A stretch of 64,000 bases of DNA from Glycomyces salinus (lineage in GTDB: Bacteria; Actinomycetota; Actinomycetes; Mycobacteriales; Micromonosporaceae): NCBI RefSeq assembly GCF_016428645.1, contig NZ_JAELXW010000039.1, forward strand, positions 1 through 64,000. The letters run 5' to 3'. Numbering within the stretch: position 1 is the first letter of the stretch; each line of letters opens with the position of its first letter. The notes beneath the pieces were generated by a model, which was given only the letters and a program-made list of their open reading frames with translations, searched no databases and had not been told where the DNA came from. Of the stretch, positions 27,948 through 41,090 are shown one piece after another. The position numbers and the translations under genes are program-made.

Positions 27948-28548
27948 CGTCCTGCTCCTCACCTCTGCCCCAGCCCGGATCGGCCAGCAGCGTCTTCCTC
28001 AGTTTGTTCAGGCAACGGCCCCTGGTGGGGCCGATGCTTCCCCTCTTCATCCCCAGCGTCTCGGCGATGTCGTCGTAGTCGGGCCGGTCGACCGACGCCA
28101 CGAAGGCGAGCAGTCTCCGGCACTTTTCCGGCTGGGCAAGGAAAGCACGCCGCACGGCCTCGTGTTCGGTATCGCGGACCAGGCTGTCCTCGATGCCTTC
28201 GATGGTCGGTTCTTGGATGTCGATCGGATCGGAGGCGATCTCGCGGCGGGAGCCGCCGATCAGCTTCCAGGCTTCGCGCCTGACGGTGGTGAGCAACCAT
28301 TTGGTCAGCGCTCGTGGTTGTTCCAGCTCGTTTCCAGGGCGCCACAGGCGAAGCCACGCGGTCTGCACGGCGTCGGAGGCGCTCTCCCGGTCCAGGCCCG
28401 CCCGACGCGCCGCCCGCCAGAGCAGCTCGTTGAGTTCCTCGACCAGGGTTCGCTGAGCACTTCTGTCGCCGCCGCGCGCGGCGAGGTACAGCTGCGCGCG
28501 GCGGTCGTAGTCCACAGCGGTCACCGATTGAGCCGGAATCGCGTTCAT
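27934..28548 (-). CDS. ECF-type sigma70-family factor
   Basis: A 204-residue sigma factor with region 2 in about residues 20-95 (LYLAARGGDRSAQRTLVEEL, SASDAVQTAWLRLWRPGNEL, RALTKWLLTTVRREAWKLIG) and region 4 in about 135-190 (RPDYDDIAETLGMKRGSIGP, TRGRCLNKLRKTLL). No anti-sigma membrane protein is nearby. It starts 9 nt after the subtilisin gene and overlaps the next gene by 14 nt. It probably drives its own operon; I could not identify a confident ECF promoter upstream of the first gene. Confidence 0.92.
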   Translation of the reverse strand: MNAIPAQSVTAVDYDRRAQLYLAARGGDRSAQRTLVEELNELLWRAARRAGLDRESASDAVQTAWLRLWRPGNELEQPRALTKWLLTTVRREAWKLIGGSRREIASDPIDIQEPTIEGIEDSLVRDTEHEAVRRAFLAQPEKCRRLLAFVASVDRPDYDDIAETLGMKRGSIGPTRGRCLNKLRKTLLADPGWGRGEEQDDDAT

Positions 28549-28557
28549 TCCCTCAGG

Positions 28558-30105
28558 CTAACGGTTTTTCAATCGCTTGAGGGCCCCGTGGACCCACGTC
28601 GCGGCCTGGACGGAGTTCTCGACCGCCGCCGGGGGAACGCCTGAATCGGCCATCTCGTTGGCCAGGTATGCGGCCGCCACCGGCGCGGCGAACGAGGTGC
28701 CGCTCCAGATGGCGTATCCGGCCGAGAAGTCGTCCGGGTCGTGGCTCTCCCGGTGGCGGTCGATCGAAGACATCGACTGCCGATCGGGCATGCGCGATCC
28801 CTTGCCGTCGCATGGGAACGTGCTCACCAGGGCCGCGCCGGTGGCGAAGCACGAGACCCAGGTGCCGTCGTTGGAGAACATCGCGACGTTCCGGTTGGAG
28901 TTCAGCGCCGCCACGCTGACGACCGGGGCGGAGTCCTCGGCCTGCGGGTGCGCGGCGAAGGCTGCCGGATAGAACGGGCGGTCGGAGGACTGGTTGCCGG
29001 CCGCGGCGACCACCGGCACTCCGAGGGCCGTCAGGCGATCGACCTCCGCCTTGAGCCAGCGACCGGGCTGGTCGTCGGGGTCCTCGTCGACGTATCCGCT
29101 CGCCACGACCACCATGTCGGCCTCCACCGCCTGAGGGTCGCCGCCCCGGGCCGCTTCGACCTGGTTCGCCACATGGCGCAGCGCCGCGATCATCTCGTGC
29201 TCGTAGCTGAGCCCGTCGTTGTGGACGACTCGCAGCGAGTACACCTGGACGTCCGGGGCCATCTGGCGAAGCAGGCCCGTCATGAACGTCCCGTGGCCGT
29301 AGTGGCTGGCGATCTCCTTGATCAGGTTGGGTTCGTGGACCGGTCCCTCCCACGGCGTCTTCAGCGGTCCCGCGAGGGAATCCGCGTGCTTCGCCAACTC
29401 CTCCTGGAACTCGTGGTCGACCACCACGAAGGTGTCCTCGCGCATGGTCCGATCGGAGACGTCGAACGCGGGGTGCTGCCGGGGCACGCCGGTGTCGAGG
29501 ATCGCGACCTTGACTCGGCGATCCAAGAGGCGTCGCGGAGGCATCGGGTTCACCATGTCGACCGGGATGCGCCCGAGTGGGCTCAGGTGCGCTCCCACCG
29601 GGGACGGCTCGGGGCTGCCGATGCTGGGACCGTTCTTCGAGCACACCAGGAGGTGCTCCAGGCCGACCTTGGCGGCGATCTCGTCCTCGAGCCGGCCCTG
29701 GGTCACCGCCGAGCGCACGGACTGGAGCACCGCCCAGGCGTCCACTGTCGCGGGGCCTCCCCGGCCGCTCAGGGTGACCGGCACTCGGCTCGAGCCCTGA
29801 CCGGCCACGATCGACCTGGCCGACTGGCATTCCAGCTTCAGGCCGTTCGGGCGCAGCGCGTCGGAGAGCCGACCCCGCGCGTCCGGGTCCCCCACGACGG
29901 ACTCATCCACAAGGAGTCGGTCGTAGCGGTAGATGGTGCCGACCGGCATGGGCTGCTCGGGTGCGCGGACCACGTCTCCGGGGCGCAGCACACGGCTGCC
30001 GTGGCGGTCCAGCGCGATCGGAGAAAGTTCGGGGACACCGTCCATCAGATGGCGACCGGGGTTCGGCTCCAAGTGCGGCTCTTCGTTGGCGAAGACCAGA
30101 CGCAT
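28558..30105 (-). CDS. cytosolic S8 family (subtilisin-like) serine peptidase
   Basis: A 515-residue subtilase with the full triad: D204 in VAILDTGV, H271 in HYGHGTFM, S471 in SGTSFAAP, and the oxyanion Asn 371 in AAAGNQ. There is no signal peptide and no I9 prodomain; the first 195 residues are a domain I do not recognise (contains RPGDVVRAPEQPMPVGTIYR and a region resembling a short repeat-binding fold). It should act in the cytoplasm. The ATG has GAGGAG 6 nt upstream, which is why I reject the 49-residue longer frame. It is the first gene of the sigma/CHAT operon, so a second protease class is produced together with the CHAT protease. Confidence 0.92.
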   Translation of the reverse strand: MRLVFANEEPHLEPNPGRHLMDGVPELSPIALDRHGSRVLRPGDVVRAPEQPMPVGTIYRYDRLLVDESVVGDPDARGRLSDALRPNGLKLECQSARSIVAGQGSSRVPVTLSGRGGPATVDAWAVLQSVRSAVTQGRLEDEIAAKVGLEHLLVCSKNGPSIGSPEPSPVGAHLSPLGRIPVDMVNPMPPRRLLDRRVKVAILDTGVPRQHPAFDVSDRTMREDTFVVVDHEFQEELAKHADSLAGPLKTPWEGPVHEPNLIKEIASHYGHGTFMTGLLRQMAPDVQVYSLRVVHNDGLSYEHEMIAALRHVANQVEAARGGDPQAVEADMVVVASGYVDEDPDDQPGRWLKAEVDRLTALGVPVVAAAGNQSSDRPFYPAAFAAHPQAEDSAPVVSVAALNSNRNVAMFSNDGTWVSCFATGAALVSTFPCDGKGSRMPDRQSMSSIDRHRESHDPDDFSAGYAIWSGTSFAAPVAAAYLANEMADSGVPPAAVENSVQAATWVHGALKRLKNR

Positions 30106-30419
30106 GGGGAGCTCCTCTCGTCTCGGGGGTGTATGTGGATGTGGTTGTGATGCGAGCCCACGACTCGCAAGAGGGGCGGGTCCACATGGACGATAGCCCT
30201 CGGGACTGCTGTGGCGCGTGCGCCCAGCTCGGTTGTTCAGATCGGGAGGCACTCTAAACCCGAAATGCCGCCATCGTCACGGACTGGGACGTTATCAACG
30301 GCATTCACCCCTGAAGAGTCCCGCGCCCGTCCCGAGATACACGGGTCGGCGGAATTTCTTCGGGGGTCCGGGCCGCACGGACGGCCGCCCGGCGGGCCGA
30401 TCAGAGGTCGGGCGTTGGT
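30106..30419 (-). promoter_or_regulatory. 314-nt region upstream of the S8/sigma/CHAT operon
   Basis: No gene is seen here. On the minus strand GTGACG (30280-30275) and TAGAGT (30256-30251), 18 nt apart, form a modest housekeeping-type promoter, giving a leader of about 140 nt. An AAC-N14-CGA pair a little upstream (within GATAACGTCCCAGTCCGTGA) is only a poor match to ECF promoters. The part near 30366-30412 is GC-rich inverted sequence just past the DUF397-like gene and may help terminate it. Confidence 0.3.
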
Positions 30420-30662
30420 CTAGGCCCAGGTCGGGAGGTCGAATTCGCCGTCCCGCAGACCCTCCTGGAACGCCTTCCACTCCTCGGGGGTGTAGATGAG
30501 GATGTCGCCGTCGGGGTCGTCGGCCCGGCGCAGGGCCACCATGCCGTTGTCGGCGTAGCCGATCTCCAGTTCTCCGGGGGTGCCGTCCTCGGTGGCGGGC
30601 CGCTCCCAGCGGGCGGCGGCGGTGTCGAATTCTCCCTTGAGCGGGTGCTCACGCTTGGTCAT
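30420..30662 (-). CDS. DUF397-like small protein
   Basis: An 80-residue soluble protein whose second half (VALRRADDPDGDILIYTPEE, WKAFQEGLRDGEFD) matches the end of DUF397 proteins, which in actinomycetes usually pair with XRE-type regulators. The Cys-containing first half of classical DUF397 is replaced by other sequence and no XRE gene is adjacent. A TATGCT box ends 6 nt before the ATG, so the message is probably leaderless; that box overlaps the terminator of pruA. Confidence 0.7.
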   Translation of the reverse strand: MTKREHPLKGEFDTAAARWERPATEDGTPGELEIGYADNGMVALRRADDPDGDILIYTPEEWKAFQEGLRDGEFDLPTWA

Positions 30663-30673
30663 CGCTCAAGCAT

Positions 30674-30706
30674 AAGGGGCCCGGACCCTCCCGGTCCGAG
30701 CCCCTT
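30674..30706 (-). terminator. pruA terminator
   Basis: A 14-bp stem with one mismatch (AAGGGGC-CCGGACC and complement) and a 5-nt loop lies 24 nt after the pruA stop and is followed on the minus strand by ATGCTTG. It overlaps the -10 box of the next gene. Confidence 0.7.
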
Positions 30707-30729
30707 TGAGTCGCTTCGCGCGCCGCTAC

Positions 30730-32358
<1,629 letters not shown>

Positions 32359-32535
32359 CGCATTCTCCCAATGATTCGATGGTAGTACTGGGCATGGCTC
32401 TGTGTTTCAGAGGCTACCCTATGCGCTCCGTTTCCGTCATCATCGCACAGTTCGGCCGCGCCGACCCCATGCGAGGCGTACAAATACGGACCCAGTGTGA
32501 TGTGGCTGCCCACAAGCGGAAAGTACCCTGGGCTG

Positions 32536-33441
32536 GTGACCGATACACAGGATTCGCTCCTCGACCAAGGGGAGGACGCCGGCCGGGACGAGCGGGTGCC
32601 GGAGCCGGGGCGCGAGCACCTCTCCGTGACCGTCGCGCTCGCCGTCGGCGCGGCGGCCTCACTTGCGGGCGTGCTCGTCTCGCTCTACTCACTCGCCGGC
32701 ATGTCCGACGGGCTCGACGACACCGGCGTGGTGATCCTGGCGAACAGCCTGTTCAGCCCCGTCATCGTCGCCGTCTTCGCCGGAGCGGTCGGGGGCCTGG
32801 CCGCCGCCAGGCTCCCCGGGCCGCGGATAGGCCTGACCGTGGCCGGGTTCGCCGTAGTCGGCCTGGTCGGCGGCGTCGCGGCCTACCTGGCGTTCCGGGT
32901 CGACGCCGGGATCGCACTCGCCCTGGCCCTGGTCCTGTTCGGCTCGACCCTGCTCGGCGGGGCGCTGACGCTGACGCGCCACCGCCTCCCGGTCGCCGCC
33001 GGACTGTCGGCCGCATTCGTGCTGCTGCTGATGATGTTCGCGCGGGGCTTCATCGACGCCTCGCAGGTCAGCCTGTGGTCCGACCCGCTCGACCAGTACG
33101 GCGCGCTCGGCGCGGCCGCCCCGTTCGCGGCGGGCCTGATCTGCGGCTTCCTCGCCTACGTGTTCCTGCGCAAGGCCGACGCCGGGGCCAGGCTGCCCGG
33201 GTACCTGTTCGCCGGGGCCCTGCCGGGCGCGATCTGGCTGATGTCGACGATCATCACCCAGGTCGGCGTCGAGGTCGTGCTCGCGCTCGGTGTGGACCAG
33301 ATCTCCTCGCTCGACTCGGCCTTCTTGAGCCTGAGCTTCCAGTGGCAGTACAACGGCTCGATGACCGTCCTGTTCGGCGGCGCGGTCTGCGCCGTCCTGG
33401 CCTACGGCCTGCTCACGCCCAAACCCGACAAGAATAACTGA
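32536..33441 (+). CDS. multi-pass membrane protein, function unknown
   Basis: A 301-residue integral membrane protein: a 30-residue acidic N-terminal tail, then about eight hydrophobic segments (for example TVALAVGAAASLAGVLVSLY, IGLTVAGFAVVGLVGGVAAY, LPVAAGLSAAFVLLLMMFAR). I recognise no family. I place the start at the GTG at 32536 because TACCCT ends 6 nt upstream and no Shine-Dalgarno is present, which suggests a leaderless message; a frame 13 codons longer exists. It is divergent from pruA and converges on the vapC gene with a 2-nt gap. Confidence 0.7.
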   Translation: MTDTQDSLLDQGEDAGRDERVPEPGREHLSVTVALAVGAAASLAGVLVSLYSLAGMSDGLDDTGVVILANSLFSPVIVAVFAGAVGGLAAARLPGPRIGLTVAGFAVVGLVGGVAAYLAFRVDAGIALALALVLFGSTLLGGALTLTRHRLPVAAGLSAAFVLLLMMFARGFIDASQVSLWSDPLDQYGALGAAAPFAAGLICGFLAYVFLRKADAGARLPGYLFAGALPGAIWLMSTIITQVGVEVVLALGVDQISSLDSAFLSLSFQWQYNGSMTVLFGGAVCAVLAYGLLTPKPDKNN

Positions 33442-33443
33442 CT

Positions 33444-33878
33444 TCAGCAGTCCGCCGGAAGGATCTTGAACGAGTCGAATCCGGCCGTCAGCGGCCTGAT
33501 CGCACGAAAATCGCGCTGGTCGAGCGTGAAGATCAGGTCGGTCTTGTACTCGTCGGCAAGAACGACTCCGACGCAATCGGCCAGGTCGAGCTCAAGGGTC
33601 GAATACTTGCGTTGCACTTCGTGGGCGATCTGCAATCGCTCGAGAGTGATCGCACCGAGTACGTCGTCACCATCGGCCAACCTACCCAGCAGCACCCCTA
33701 TGACGGCGTGTGCTGTATCGAATCCGCTTCGCGCGTAGGCGAGATGGTGAAGTTCTGTGAGCACCATCGGCGATAGCACGAAGGTCTCGGCGTTCAGCAC
33801 CGAAACCGCGGCATCGTGCTCGGGTTCCGTCCGACCGAACGCCGCCAGCAGCGCCGACGTATCGGCTATGACGATCAC
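33444..33878 (-). CDS. vapC: VapC-type PIN-domain toxin
   Basis: A 144-residue PIN-domain ribonuclease toxin. Acidic residues of the active site are visible in VIADTSALLAAF, MVLTELHHLAY, LDLADCVGVVLADE and TLDQRDFRA. The GTG start overlaps the stop of the upstream antitoxin gene in GTGA, the usual translational coupling of vapBC pairs. The complete acid set suggests it is active, unlike the PIN remnant at 21.4 kb. Confidence 0.88.
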   Translation of the reverse strand: MIVIADTSALLAAFGRTEPEHDAAVSVLNAETFVLSPMVLTELHHLAYARSGFDTAHAVIGVLLGRLADGDDVLGAITLERLQIAHEVQRKYSTLELDLADCVGVVLADEYKTDLIFTLDQRDFRAIRPLTAGFDSFKILPADC

Positions 33879-34123
33879 CGGCGAGCGGCCTTGCGCTCGA
33901 TCGCCTCATCGAGCGCGCGTTCCTGCTCCTCCAGGGTCATAGGCTCACCGAGATCGAATACCGGCAGTGGTTCCCTCTCTGGACGGTGGTCCTCGACATA
34001 CTCGGACACGATTCGGCGCAGCAGCTCGGCACGAGTGATTCCGAGCTTCCTGGCCATGGCGTCAAGTCGCCAGATGTCAGTCTCACGCAGATATGTCGTG
34101 GTCTTCCGCTGCTTCTCAGCCAT
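33875..34123 (-). CDS. vapB: VapB-type ribbon-helix-helix antitoxin
   Basis: An 82-residue protein with a ribbon-helix-helix N-terminus (KTTTYLRETDIWRLDAMARK, LGITRAELLRRIVSEYVED) and an acidic tail that would wrap the toxin. It is the partner of the adjacent PIN toxin and probably represses the pair. I chose the ATG at 34123, since TACCAT ends 7 nt upstream (leaderless); a longer frame adds 24 unlikely residues. Confidence 0.85.
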   Translation of the reverse strand: MAEKQRKTTTYLRETDIWRLDAMARKLGITRAELLRRIVSEYVEDHRPEREPLPVFDLGEPMTLEEQERALDEAIERKAARR

Positions 34124-34222
34124 GCGATATATGGTACCCGCTATGGTGGCAGGGTCCGCACCTGGTAAATAGAACTTCTGGTCTTGGATCCGCAAGGAAC
34201 CCCGAGCCGTGTCGTACGGAGG

Positions 34223-34687
34223 TCAGCCGACTCCCGGCAGGTTCTCCAACAGGTCCCGGAGCTCGGAGGGGTCGTACCAGTCGAGGACGTGGGACTCGAC
34301 CTCGTCGAAGTCCGGGTCGTCAGCGGCCAGGGCCGCGGCGACCGTCTCGGCCGCGTCGGCGTCGTCGACGTGCACCGCGGCGACCTTCGCCAGCTTGACG
34401 CTGCCCGAGAAGCCGGCGGCGGTGCCCTCGGCGTGCTCGCTCAGCAGGCGCTCCGGCACGTCGCACGAGACGACCGCCCGGCGCGGGACCTGGCCGGCCA
34501 GGAGCGCCAGCGAAGCCAGCGCCGCGTCGGCGAACGCGGTGTACTCCAGGTCGTCGTCGGCCGCCTTCGGGTCGAGCCGCCGCAGCGCCTCGGTCACCAT
34601 GTGGACCGGCTCGGTCGGCTTCAGCTCCCCGGTCTCGGCCAGGGAGCCGAGCATCGCGACGTTCGCCGGTACGTAGATGCGCCTCAT
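34223..34687 (-). CDS. DUF6912 family protein
   Basis: A 154-residue acidic soluble protein starting MRRIYVPANVAMLG and ending in VESHVLDWYDPSELRDLLEN. It matches the actinobacterial family (DUF6912) that commonly sits directly after secA. Its start is 4 nt past the secA stop, so it is co-transcribed. The function is unknown to me. Confidence 0.85.
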   Translation of the reverse strand: MRRIYVPANVAMLGSLAETGELKPTEPVHMVTEALRRLDPKAADDDLEYTAFADAALASLALLAGQVPRRAVVSCDVPERLLSEHAEGTAAGFSGSVKLAKVAAVHVDDADAAETVAAALAADDPDFDEVESHVLDWYDPSELRDLLENLPGVG

Positions 34688-34691
34688 GCGT

Positions 34692-37616
<2,925 letters not shown>

Positions 37617-37731
37617 GGAAATCCAGCTCCCAGCAACGGTCTTGACCCACGGATACGGGTAGATATCGCGTCCAATAGTACGCGTCACGACTACCTGGCC
37701 CCCGAAGCGGCCATCGGGCACAATCGTTGAG

Positions 37732-38847
37732 ATGGAACCGGTCACCCTCCAAGCTGATGGCCTGCGGCTCGTGTCCTGGGAGCCCCGTCATCTGCCCGAC
37801 CTTCAACTGATGTACGACGACCCGCTGGTGGAGCGGTATCTGGTGATGCCGCTGCCGTGGAGCGACTACCAACGCGACCGGTTCCTGGACCTGTGCGCCC
37901 GGCAGTGGCGGGCCGACAACCCCCGCTGGGCCGTGGTCGAGGCCGACGGGACGCTGGTCGCGTCGGTGGCGCTGACGCACGCCTACTCCAGGGAGGTCTC
38001 GATCACCTACCTGGTCGCGCCGTGGGCGCGCGGCAAGGGCGTGGCGCAGCGGGCGATCCGCGCCGCGAGCCGGTTCGCCTTCGACAACATGGGCATGCAC
38101 CGGGTCGCCTGGGACGCGATCGTCGGCAACCACGCCTCGCGCCTGGCCGCGATCCGCGTCGGCTTCACCGTCGAGGGGATCAGCCGCAACGGGGTCAACC
38201 AGCGCGGAGCCTCCCGGGACTGCTGGGTGGGCGGGGTCGTCCCCGGAGAGCTCCGCGAGAGCGACGACCCGCCGCCGGACTACGGCGTCCTCAAGACGCA
38301 GGCGGCCTTCTTCATGGGCGAGCGGCCGGCGCTGGAGTCCGAGGCCGAGGGCCTGCGGCTGCGGCCGCTGTGCGGGGGCGACCTGGACGACCTGGCCGCG
38401 GCCTGCGCCGACGAGGAGACGCAGCGGTGGACGACGGTGCCGCGCGACTACACGCGAGAGGACGCCGAGAAGTTCTTCTCGCTCAGCGCCGAGCGGTGGA
38501 AACGCGGGACGCACATCCTCTATGTCCTGGCCGACTCCGAGGACCGGTTCAGCGGCTCGGTGGAGCTGATGCTGGAGGGACGCCCGCCCGGCGACGCCGA
38601 GATCGGCTTCCACACCGCGCCGTGGGCGCGCGGGCGAGGCTGGATGACCGCCGCGGTGCGCTGCTTGGCCGACCTCGGTTTCGAGCGTCTGGCCCTCGAG
38701 CGGATCGAATGGAACGCCACGGTCGGCAACGAGGCGTCCAGACGAGTCGCCGAGAAGGCGGGCTTCGTCATAGAAGGGACGAAGCGCCGCATCTGGCACG
38801 GTCCGGGCGAACGGGTTGACTCGTGGACCGGTTCCCTGCTTGGGTGA
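37732..38847 (+). CDS. tandem GNAT acetyltransferase (RimJ/RimL type)
   Basis: A 371-residue protein of two full GNAT domains of RimJ/RimL type. Each has its own acetyl-CoA segment, [20 protein letters not shown] in the first and [20 protein letters not shown] in the second, and each ends with a similar [18 protein letters not shown] block. Both halves look functional. The substrate is unknown; ribosomal-protein or amino-sugar acetylation are possibilities only. It is divergent from secA and is followed 4 nt later by another tandem GNAT. Confidence 0.88.
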   Translation: MEPVTLQADGLRLVSWEPRHLPDLQLMYDDPLVERYLVMPLPWSDYQRDRFLDLCARQWRADNPRWAVVEADGTLVASVALTHAYSREVSITYLVAPWARGKGVAQRAIRAASRFAFDNMGMHRVAWDAIVGNHASRLAAIRVGFTVEGISRNGVNQRGASRDCWVGGVVPGELRESDDPPPDYGVLKTQAAFFMGERPALESEAEGLRLRPLCGGDLDDLAAACADEETQRWTTVPRDYTREDAEKFFSLSAERWKRGTHILYVLADSEDRFSGSVELMLEGRPPGDAEIGFHTAPWARGRGWMTAAVRCLADLGFERLALERIEWNATVGNEASRRVAEKAGFVIEGTKRRIWHGPGERVDSWTGSLLG

Positions 38848-38851
38848 GGTC

Positions 38852-39829
38852 GTGCTTCCCTTCGAGCCTGTCACCACACCAGCGTTCACGCTCCAGCCCG
38901 CGAGAGGGGGCGCCGAGCCCGACTGCGGATTCGAGCCCGAGCTGGTGGCGGTCGGCCCCGATGGAGAGGAACCGTGGGGCACGCTGGGTCTGACCTCGGC
39001 GGAGGGGACGGTCGTCGCCCGGTTCTGGGTCGCCCCCGAACGGCGCGGGCACCGGATCGCGGCGGCCATGCTGCGGGCGGTCTGCCCCAGGCTGTTCGAC
39101 TCGGGCACGGGCCGGGTCGAGACGCGGGCGCCGGTGAGCGACCGGGCCGCGATCCGCGCGGCGATGCGGGCCGGGTTCCGGCCCGAGGGTGTGCTGCGCG
39201 CGGGCGCGCCCGACGGGACCGACGCGCTCGTGCTCGGCCTGGTGCCCGACTACGGCGGCGGCCCGGCCCCGCGGGTGCTTCCCGACCTGCCCGGCGGGGA
39301 GCTGACCGACGGTGCGGTGGCGCTGCGTCCGCTGCTTCCCGACGACTTCGAGGCGCACCTGCGGCACCGCACGAGCCCGGACGTGTACGCGGGGGCCGCG
39401 CTGCCGCTGCCGCCGAGCGTCGGCGAGGTCGCCGAGATGTGCGAGTGGCGGGCGGCCCTCGAATGGCTCCAGGGCCGCTCGGCGCTGATGGTCATCGACG
39501 ACGGTGACGGCTACCGGGGCACGATCGGGCTCTACCACGTGCAGCGCATGACCGGGTCGGGGATGATCGGCTACGACCTGGGGGCCGAGGCCCGCGGCAG
39601 GGGGTACGCGACGCGGGCGGTGGCGCTGGTGTGCCGGTGGGCCTTCGGCGAGGTGGGCCTGGAGCGGGTGTGGGCGGGCACGGACGTGCACAACGCCGCC
39701 TCGCAGGCGGTGCTGCGCCGGTCCGGTTTCCGGCTCGAGGGCCTCCAGCGCGGAGGGCTGCCGGCCCTCGACGGGTCCAGGCGTGACATGCTGCTGTGGG
39801 CTCGGCTTTCGGTCGACGCGCGGGATTGA
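38852..39829 (+). CDS. second tandem GNAT acetyltransferase
   Basis: A 325-residue protein with a degenerate GNAT half (VARFWVAPERRGHRIAAAML) followed by a RimJ/RimL-like half (YDLGAEARGRGYATRAVALV, then NAASQAVLRRSGFRLEGLQR). It starts 4 nt after the previous gene's stop at a GTG with GTGAGG close upstream, so it is probably translationally coupled. The two neighbours share architecture but the first half here has diverged, consistent with an old tandem duplication. Confidence 0.8.
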   Translation: MLPFEPVTTPAFTLQPARGGAEPDCGFEPELVAVGPDGEEPWGTLGLTSAEGTVVARFWVAPERRGHRIAAAMLRAVCPRLFDSGTGRVETRAPVSDRAAIRAAMRAGFRPEGVLRAGAPDGTDALVLGLVPDYGGGPAPRVLPDLPGGELTDGAVALRPLLPDDFEAHLRHRTSPDVYAGAALPLPPSVGEVAEMCEWRAALEWLQGRSALMVIDDGDGYRGTIGLYHVQRMTGSGMIGYDLGAEARGRGYATRAVALVCRWAFGEVGLERVWAGTDVHNAASQAVLRRSGFRLEGLQRGGLPALDGSRRDMLLWARLSVDARD

Positions 39830-39857
39830 GATCCAGTGCCTTCGCCGAGGCAACCTT

Positions 39858-39887
39858 CTGACCGGTGCTGCGCGTCGAATATATAGT
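39858..39887 (+). promoter_or_regulatory. promoter of the L,D-transpeptidase gene
   Basis: CTGACC (39858-39863) and TATAGT (39882-39887) are 18 nt apart, in the gap after the second GNAT gene; the leader would be about 28 nt. Confidence 0.45.
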
Positions 39888-39921
39888 GAACTGGTCGGAT
39901 CACATTGTGGAGGAACCCCCC

Positions 39922-41073
39922 TTGAAACGCCGGACTATCGTCGCCGCCTCGGTGACGTCCCTCCTGCCGCTCGGCGCGTGCGGCGCGCCGCAGCAGGGGA
40001 CGTTCACCCCCGCCCCGATCGTGCCCGAGATCGAATTCGACGCGAAGGACGGCCAGGACCCGACTTCCTCGTTCACCCTGAAGGCGGTGGACGGCATCTT
40101 CGAGGAGGTGACGGTCACCTCCGACCGCGCCAAGACGGTGGACGGCACGTTCAGCGACGACCTGACCGAGTGGACCTCGGAATCGGTCATGGACGCCGGC
40201 GCCACCCACACCGTGACGGCGATGGCCGTCAGCTCCGACGGGACCGTCACCGAGTTCGAGCGGCAGTTCACCACCGAGGGCCGGGAGGGCTCCGGTTTCG
40301 AGGTGGTCGACGTGACCCCGGTGGTCGAGGGCGAGAAGGTCGGGGTCGGCGCGCCGATCATCGTGACCTTCTCCGAGGCCGCGCCCGACAAGAAGACCGT
40401 CGAGAAGCTCCTGGAGGTCGAGTCGGAGGCCGAGCACGAGGGCGCCTGGCGGTGGATCACCGACTCGCAGGTCATCTACCGCACCAAGGAGTACTGGGAG
40501 CCGTACCAGACGGTCACGTTCAACGCCCGTTTCAAGGGCGCGCACCTCGGGAACGACGTCTGGGGCGCCGAGGACCACACCGCGACGATGGAGATCGGCC
40601 CCGCGAACATCTCGCGGGCCCACATCCCCGACTACCACATGGAAGTCGAGATAGACGGCGAAGTCGCCAAGACCATCCCGATCAGCTCGGGCAGCGGCGA
40701 GAAGTACGAGTACATCACCGCCACCGGCGTCCACCTGGTGATGGAGAAGATGAAGCACAAAGTGATGGTCTCCCCGGGCATCGAGGAGGGCGAGGAGGGC
40801 TACTACTCGACCCCGGTCGACTGGGCGACCCGCATCAACGCCACCGGGGAGTTCGTGCACGGCGCGCCCTGGTCGGTGTGGGCGCAGGGCAACACGAACG
40901 TCTCGCACGGCTGCCTGAACGCCAGCAACGAGAACGCCAAGTGGTTCTACGAGATCGCCCAGCGCGGCGACCCGGTCGAGGTGACCGGCACCGAGCGTCC
41001 GATGCCGCCCGGCAACGGCTGGGGCTACTGGATCATGACCTGGGAAGAGTGGCAGGAGGGCGAGGGCCTGTAG
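39922..41073 (+). CDS. L,D-transpeptidase lipoprotein
   Basis: Forms 3-3 peptide cross-links in peptidoglycan. The 383-residue protein has a lipoprotein signal with lipobox LGAC (C20), two Ig-like domains (about 45-145 and 145-240), and a YkuD catalytic domain with HGAPWSVWAQ followed by NVSHGCLNAS, where the His and Cys of SHGC are catalytic; the C-terminal WGYWIMTWEEW matches the LdtMt2-type cap. The TTG start is preceded by GGAGG at 8 nt and gives the expected signal peptide; a longer frame upstream is unlikely. Confidence 0.92.
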   Translation: MKRRTIVAASVTSLLPLGACGAPQQGTFTPAPIVPEIEFDAKDGQDPTSSFTLKAVDGIFEEVTVTSDRAKTVDGTFSDDLTEWTSESVMDAGATHTVTAMAVSSDGTVTEFERQFTTEGREGSGFEVVDVTPVVEGEKVGVGAPIIVTFSEAAPDKKTVEKLLEVESEAEHEGAWRWITDSQVIYRTKEYWEPYQTVTFNARFKGAHLGNDVWGAEDHTATMEIGPANISRAHIPDYHMEVEIDGEVAKTIPISSGSGEKYEYITATGVHLVMEKMKHKVMVSPGIEEGEEGYYSTPVDWATRINATGEFVHGAPWSVWAQGNTNVSHGCLNASNENAKWFYEIAQRGDPVEVTGTERPMPPGNGWGYWIMTWEEWQEGEGL

Positions 41074-41090
41074 TCCTCGCGCCGACCTGC

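Noticed and set aside
30106-30419. ECF-type promoter that would show self-activation of the sigma/CHAT operon
   Set aside because: The only AAC...CG pair has a 14-nt spacer and poor flanking match, so I left autoregulation as inference.
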